Assembly (NCBI GenBank): GCA_036568605.1
Contig: DATCSE010000255.1
Location: 1-8,725 of the forward strand
Direction of reading: 5' to 3'
DNA: 8,725 nucleotides
DNA from: DATCSE01 sp036568605
GTDB lineage: Bacteria > Pseudomonadota > Gammaproteobacteria > Burkholderiales > Burkholderiaceae_C
The notes below the pieces were generated by a model. It searched no databases, was not told where the DNA came from, and worked only from the letters and a program-made list of their open reading frames with translations. Positions 5,691 through 8,725 of the stretch are shown in pieces; within the stretch, counting starts at the first letter, position 1, and each line of letters begins with the position of its first letter. The position numbers and the translations under genes are program-made.

Positions 5691-6146
5691 ATGCCGAGAC
5701 GATGGATCGCCGCTGCCGTACTCGCCGCCGCCTTGACCGCCTGCGCGAGCGCGCCGAGCGGCGGCAGTGCCGCGGATGACGGCGCCGCCGTGGCGAGCGC
5801 AGCGGAGCAACTGCGGATCGCGATGATCGACCCCACACGCGAGAACCTCGCGCCGCTGCTGGCCGACGAGCTGAGCTACGGCCATTCGGGCGGCAAGGTC
5901 GACACTAAGGCCAGCTTCATCGCCGACCTGCTCGACGGCAAGTCCGACTTCGTGACGATCGCGATCAGCGACCAGACGATCCGCATCGTCGACGGCGACA
6001 CCGCGATCGTGCGGCACACGCTGGCCGCCGACACCAACGACTCGGGCAAGCCGGGCAAGGTGCTCATCAAGATCCTCGGCGTCTGGAAGAAACAAGGCGG
6101 GCAATGGAAGCTGCTCGCCCGGCAAGCCGTGCGGCCGCCGCAGTGA
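5691..6146 (+). CDS. NTF2-like (DUF4440-type) lipoprotein of unknown function
   Basis: This 151-residue protein begins with a lipoprotein signal peptide: two Arg at 3-4, a hydrophobic run, and the lipobox LTAC with C18 as the lipidated residue. A Gly/Ser/Ala-rich linker (19-33) follows. The rest (about 34-148) is a small alpha+beta NTF2/SnoaL-like fold: an N-terminal helix, YGHSGGKVDTKASFI (63-77), which is typical of DUF4440-type proteins, then alternating strands ending GQWKLLARQAV. Members of this superfamily can be enzymes or binding proteins, and no specific activity can be read here. It should sit in the envelope facing the periplasm. It is the first gene after operator 2 and lies 28 bases before the Bug receptor gene, so it is probably co-induced with uronate catabolism. 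AGGAG lies ten bases before ATG 5691. Confidence 0.85.
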   Translation: MPRRWIAAAVLAAALTACASAPSGGSAADDGAAVASAAEQLRIAMIDPTRENLAPLLADELSYGHSGGKVDTKASFIADLLDGKSDFVTIAISDQTIRIVDGDTAIVRHTLAADTNDSGKPGKVLIKILGVWKKQGGQWKLLARQAVRPPQ

Positions 6147-6174
6147 CGCGTACCGAGCGACAGGAGCAGATGGG

Positions 6175-7143
6175 ATGAACGTGATCAAGCCACTGACATC
6201 GCTGGCGCTGTGCGTTGCAGCGCTGCTCGCCCCGGCTCATGCCCAGGACTGGCCGGCCGGCAAGACGATACGCATCGTCGTGCCGTACACGCCGGGCGGC
6301 TCGTCGGACATCATCGCGCGCGCCGTCAGTCAGCCGCTGGCCGATGCGCTGAAGACCACCGTGGTCGTCGAGAACAAGCCGGGGGCGAACGGCAACACCG
6401 GCACCGACGCGGTCGCGAAGTCGTCCGGCGACGGGCTGACGCTGCTGCTGTGCGACGTCGGCGCGCTCGCGATCACGCCGTCGGTCTACACCAAGCTGCC
6501 GTTCGACCCGAGCAAGGACCTGCGCGGCGTGACGATGCTCGCGTACTCGCCGCACCTGCTGGTGGTGCATCCGTCGGTCACCGCGAACAACCTGAAGGAG
6601 CTGGTCGCGCTGTCGCAGAAGAGCAAGATCGACTTCGCGGTCACCGCGATCGGCAGTGCGCCGCATCTGGCCGGCGTCGCCGTCGAGAAGGCGACCGGTG
6701 CGAAGTGGGAGTACATCCCGTACAAGGGCGGCTCGCAGGCGGTGACCGACACGATCGCCGGCCAGACTCAGGTGCTGATGAACGGCATGCTCGCGACGTT
6801 GCCGTTCGTGCAGTCGGGCAAGCTCAAGGTGCTGGGCGTCTCGAAGGCGACGCGCGTGCCGCTGCTCGCGAACGTGCCGACGATCGCCGAGCAAGGCGTC
6901 AGCGGTTTCGAATCGGGCACCTGGCAAGGCGTGCTGGCGCCGGCCGCGACGCCGCCGGCGGTGATCGCGCGGCTCTCGACCGAGCTGACGAAGATCATCC
7001 GCTCGCCCGAGGTGCGCTCGCGGCTGACCGCGCAGGGCGCCGAGGTCTACACGATGGCACCGACCGAATTCGCCGGCTTCTTCGAGAGCGAGCGCAAGCG
7101 CTGGGCGGGCGTCGTCGCGAAGGGCGGCATCAAGCTCGACTGA
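6175..7143 (+). CDS. Bug/TctC-family tripartite tricarboxylate transporter receptor
   Basis: This 322-residue periplasmic receptor has a Sec signal peptide (1-23, ending AHA) and the Bug-family core. IRIVVPYTPGGSSDIIAR (32-49) and VVVENKPGANGNTGTDAVAK (63-82) form the carboxylate-binding loops, and YIPYKGG and VPTIAEQG are further family marks. Bug proteins bind carboxylic acids and in a few cases serve TctAB transporters, but most are orphans, as here: no tctA or tctB is present in this window. In this operon an aldarate such as galactarate or glucarate is a plausible ligand, which is inference. AGGAG with eight-base spacing supports ATG 6175; a nearby ATG at 6170 is out of frame. The gene follows the lipoprotein by 28 bases and precedes garL by 20. 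Confidence 0.93.
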   Translation: MNVIKPLTSLALCVAALLAPAHAQDWPAGKTIRIVVPYTPGGSSDIIARAVSQPLADALKTTVVVENKPGANGNTGTDAVAKSSGDGLTLLLCDVGALAITPSVYTKLPFDPSKDLRGVTMLAYSPHLLVVHPSVTANNLKELVALSQKSKIDFAVTAIGSAPHLAGVAVEKATGAKWEYIPYKGGSQAVTDTIAGQTQVLMNGMLATLPFVQSGKLKVLGVSKATRVPLLANVPTIAEQGVSGFESGTWQGVLAPAATPPAVIARLSTELTKIIRSPEVRSRLTAQGAEVYTMAPTEFAGFFESERKRWAGVVAKGGIKLD

Positions 7144-7163
7144 CTCTGGCCACTCACCCCACC

Positions 7164-7952
7164 ATGACGACACCGACCACCCCGTACTGCGCCTTTCCGA
7201 ACAGCTTCAAGCAACGCCTGACGGCGGGCGAGACGCTGATCGGCTGCTGGTGCTCGCTCGCCAACCCGATCACGACCGAGGTGCTCGGCGTGGCCGGCTT
7301 CGACTGGATCCTGCTCGACGGCGAGCACTCGCCAAACGACGTGACGACCTTCATCCCGCAGTTGATGGCGCTGAAGGACAGCGTCAGCGCGCCCATCGTG
7401 CGGCCGAGCTGGAACAACCCGGTCGAGCTGAAGCGGCTGCTCGATGGGGGCTTCTACAACTTCCTGATCCCGTTCATCGAATCCCCCGACGAAGCCGCGC
7501 GTGCGGTCGCGGCGACGCGCTATCCGCCGCAGGGCTTTCGCGGCGTCTCGGTCTCGCAGCGCAGCAACAAGTTCGGCAGCATCAAGGACTACTTCGCCGG
7601 CGTCAACGACCAGATCTGCGTGATGGTGCAGATCGAGAGCCGCAAGGGCGTCGCGGCCGCGGCCGAGATCGCGAAGGTCGACGGCGTCGACGGCCTGTTC
7701 GTCGGCCCGTCGGACCTCGCGGCGGGCTTCGGTCACCTCGGCAACGCGAACCACCCCGAGGTGCAGGCGGCGATGGCGCAGATCATCGAGGCGGGCCAAG
7801 CGGCCGGCAAGCCGATCGGCATCCTGGCGCCCATCGAGGCGGATGCGCGCCGCTACATCGCGCAAGGCATCACGTTCGTCGCAGTGGGCAGCGACCTGGG
7901 CGTGTTCCGCAGCAGCACGCAAGCGCTGCGCGATCGTTATCTGTTTGCTTGA
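7164..7952 (+). CDS. garL: 5-keto-4-deoxy-D-glucarate aldolase (2-dehydro-3-deoxyglucarate aldolase, EC 4.1.2.20)
   Basis: The 262-residue product aligns with E. coli GarL (256 aa) almost without gaps and belongs to the HpaI/class II aldolase family. It cleaves 5-keto-4-deoxy-D-glucarate to pyruvate and tartronate semialdehyde in the cytosol. Matching active-site positions are visible: H55 in LDGEHSPND (general base, H50 in E. coli), R80 in IVRPSW, and the metal ligands E158 in VQIES and D184 in GPSDLA. The C-terminal stretch GILAPIEADARRYIAQG is also GarL-specific. The frame is open far upstream through the bug gene, but homology starts with FPNSFKQRL, so ATG 7164 is the true start. It has no visible Shine-Dalgarno site and lies 20 bases after the bug stop, so translation may depend on the upstream gene. 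The dehydratase that makes its substrate is not in this window. Confidence 0.95.
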   Translation: MTTPTTPYCAFPNSFKQRLTAGETLIGCWCSLANPITTEVLGVAGFDWILLDGEHSPNDVTTFIPQLMALKDSVSAPIVRPSWNNPVELKRLLDGGFYNFLIPFIESPDEAARAVAATRYPPQGFRGVSVSQRSNKFGSIKDYFAGVNDQICVMVQIESRKGVAAAAEIAKVDGVDGLFVGPSDLAAGFGHLGNANHPEVQAAMAQIIEAGQAAGKPIGILAPIEADARRYIAQGITFVAVGSDLGVFRSSTQALRDRYLFA

Positions 7953-7985
7953 ATGAAGTTCTGAAGGATCACCGGGAGTATCGAC

Positions 7986-8725
7986 ATGAGCAAGCTGGGA
8001 TTCATCGGCCTGGGCATCATGGGCACGCCGATGGCGCTGCGCCTGAAGGCCGGCGGGCACGATCTGTTCATCCACACGCGCAGCGAACCGAAGCCGGATG
8101 TGCTGGCCGCCGGCGTCGTGCGCTGCGCGAACGCGAAGGAAGTGGCCGAACGCGCCGACGTGGTCATCATCATGGTGCCGGACACGCCTGACGTCGCGAA
8201 GGTGCTGTTCGCCGACGACGGTGTCGCGGCCGGGTTGAGCAAAGGCAAGACGGTCGTCGACATGAGCTCGATCTCGCCGATCGAGACCAAGGAGTTCGCG
8301 AAGAAGATCAACGCGCTGGGCTGCGACTACCTCGATGCGCCGGTCTCCGGCGGCGAGGTCGGCGCGAAGGCCGGCACGCTGACCATCATGGTCGGCGGCC
8401 CGGAGGCCGCGTTCGACCGCGTCAAGCCGCTGTTCGAGCTGATGGGCAAGAACATCACGCTGGTGGGCGGCAACGGCGACGGGCAGACCTGCAAGGTCGC
8501 GAACCAGATCATCGTCGCGCTGAACATCGCGGCGGTCGGCGAGGCGCTGGTGTTCGCGTCCAAGGCCGGCGCCGATCCGGCGAAGGTGCGGCAGGCGCTG
8601 ATGGGTGGCTTCGCGGCCAGCCGCATCCTCGAGGTGCATGGCGAGCGCATGGTCAAGCGCACGTTCGCGCCGGGCTTTCGGATCGGGCTGCACCAGAAGG
8701 ACCTGAACCTCGCACTGGCCGGCGC
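7986..8725 (+). CDS. glxR: 2-hydroxy-3-oxopropionate (tartronate semialdehyde) reductase, GlxR type, partial
   Basis: The visible 246 codons encode a 3-hydroxyisobutyrate dehydrogenase-family enzyme that reduces tartronate semialdehyde, the GarL product, to D-glycerate. Features are the Rossmann motif GFIGLGIMGTPMA (5-17), the substrate-binding signature DAPVSGGEVGAKAGT (117-131), and the catalytic lysine K170 in CKVANQIIVALN. Stretches such as IMVPDTP, SSISPIETK, GKNITLVGGNGDGQTC and ALMGGFAASRILEVHGERM follow E. coli GlxR rather than GarR. R32 after the second strand may favour NADP(H), which is inference. About 45 C-terminal residues lie past the right edge, given the usual length near 292. 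GGAG with seven-base spacing supports ATG 7986. The gene follows garL by 33 bases in the same operon. Confidence 0.93.
   Translation, partial: MSKLGFIGLGIMGTPMALRLKAGGHDLFIHTRSEPKPDVLAAGVVRCANAKEVAERADVVIIMVPDTPDVAKVLFADDGVAAGLSKGKTVVDMSSISPIETKEFAKKINALGCDYLDAPVSGGEVGAKAGTLTIMVGGPEAAFDRVKPLFELMGKNITLVGGNGDGQTCKVANQIIVALNIAAVGEALVFASKAGADPAKVRQALMGGFAASRILEVHGERMVKRTFAPGFRIGLHQKDLNLALAG

Noticed and set aside
6210..7163. Possible fusion of a long N-terminal region to the aldolase
   Set aside because: The frame is merely open through the bug gene; the upstream residues are low complexity and aldolase homology begins after ATG 7164.
7047..8693. Minus-strand open frame of 548 codons opposite garL and glxR
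   Set aside because: Shadow frame with antisense-like composition; garL and glxR are unambiguous.

Overview
This GC-rich window looks like a betaproteobacterial chromosome, most likely Burkholderiales. The clues are strong GC bias at third codon positions, a Bug/TctC-type receptor, a TRAP transporter and a hexuronate-oxidation gene set. The organism call is inference from gene style, not from a marker gene. All gene products point to one theme: oxidative catabolism of hexuronates (D-glucuronate, D-galacturonate) and the aldarates derived from them.

Left half, minus strand, read from about 4678 down to 1: uronate dehydrogenase (udh), then the TRAP transporter genes dctP, dctQ and dctM, then a beta-propeller lactonase cut by the window edge. 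The spacing suggests one operon. A 66-bp imperfect inverted repeat lies between dctP and dctQ, and a short GC-rich hairpin follows the udh stop.

Centre: a FadR/FCD-type GntR regulator (4794-5558, plus strand) is divergent from udh. The divergent gap holds a TTGT-N3-ACAA operator (4718-4730). A near-identical copy (12 of 13 bases) sits at 5642-5654, at the predicted start of the second operon.

Right half, plus strand: an NTF2-like (DUF4440-type) lipoprotein, an orphan Bug receptor, 5-keto-4-deoxyglucarate aldolase (garL) and a GlxR-type tartronate semialdehyde reductase that runs off the right edge.

Reconstructed flow: uronate enters by the TRAP system, Udh oxidises it to aldarolactone, a lactonase opens the ring, an aldarate dehydratase (absent here, expected nearby) yields 5-keto-4-deoxyglucarate, GarL cleaves this to pyruvate and tartronate semialdehyde, and GlxR reduces the latter to D-glycerate. 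The single FCD regulator probably controls both arms and itself. The oddest points are the signal peptide on the lactonase, which does not match a cytosolic Udh product, the operator-led NTF2 lipoprotein of unknown role, the Bug receptor without its membrane partners, the palindromic element inside the TRAP operon, and a lost conserved Asp in Udh. No stretch over 300 bases lacks a gene, and I saw no tRNA, rRNA, CRISPR array or insertion sequence.
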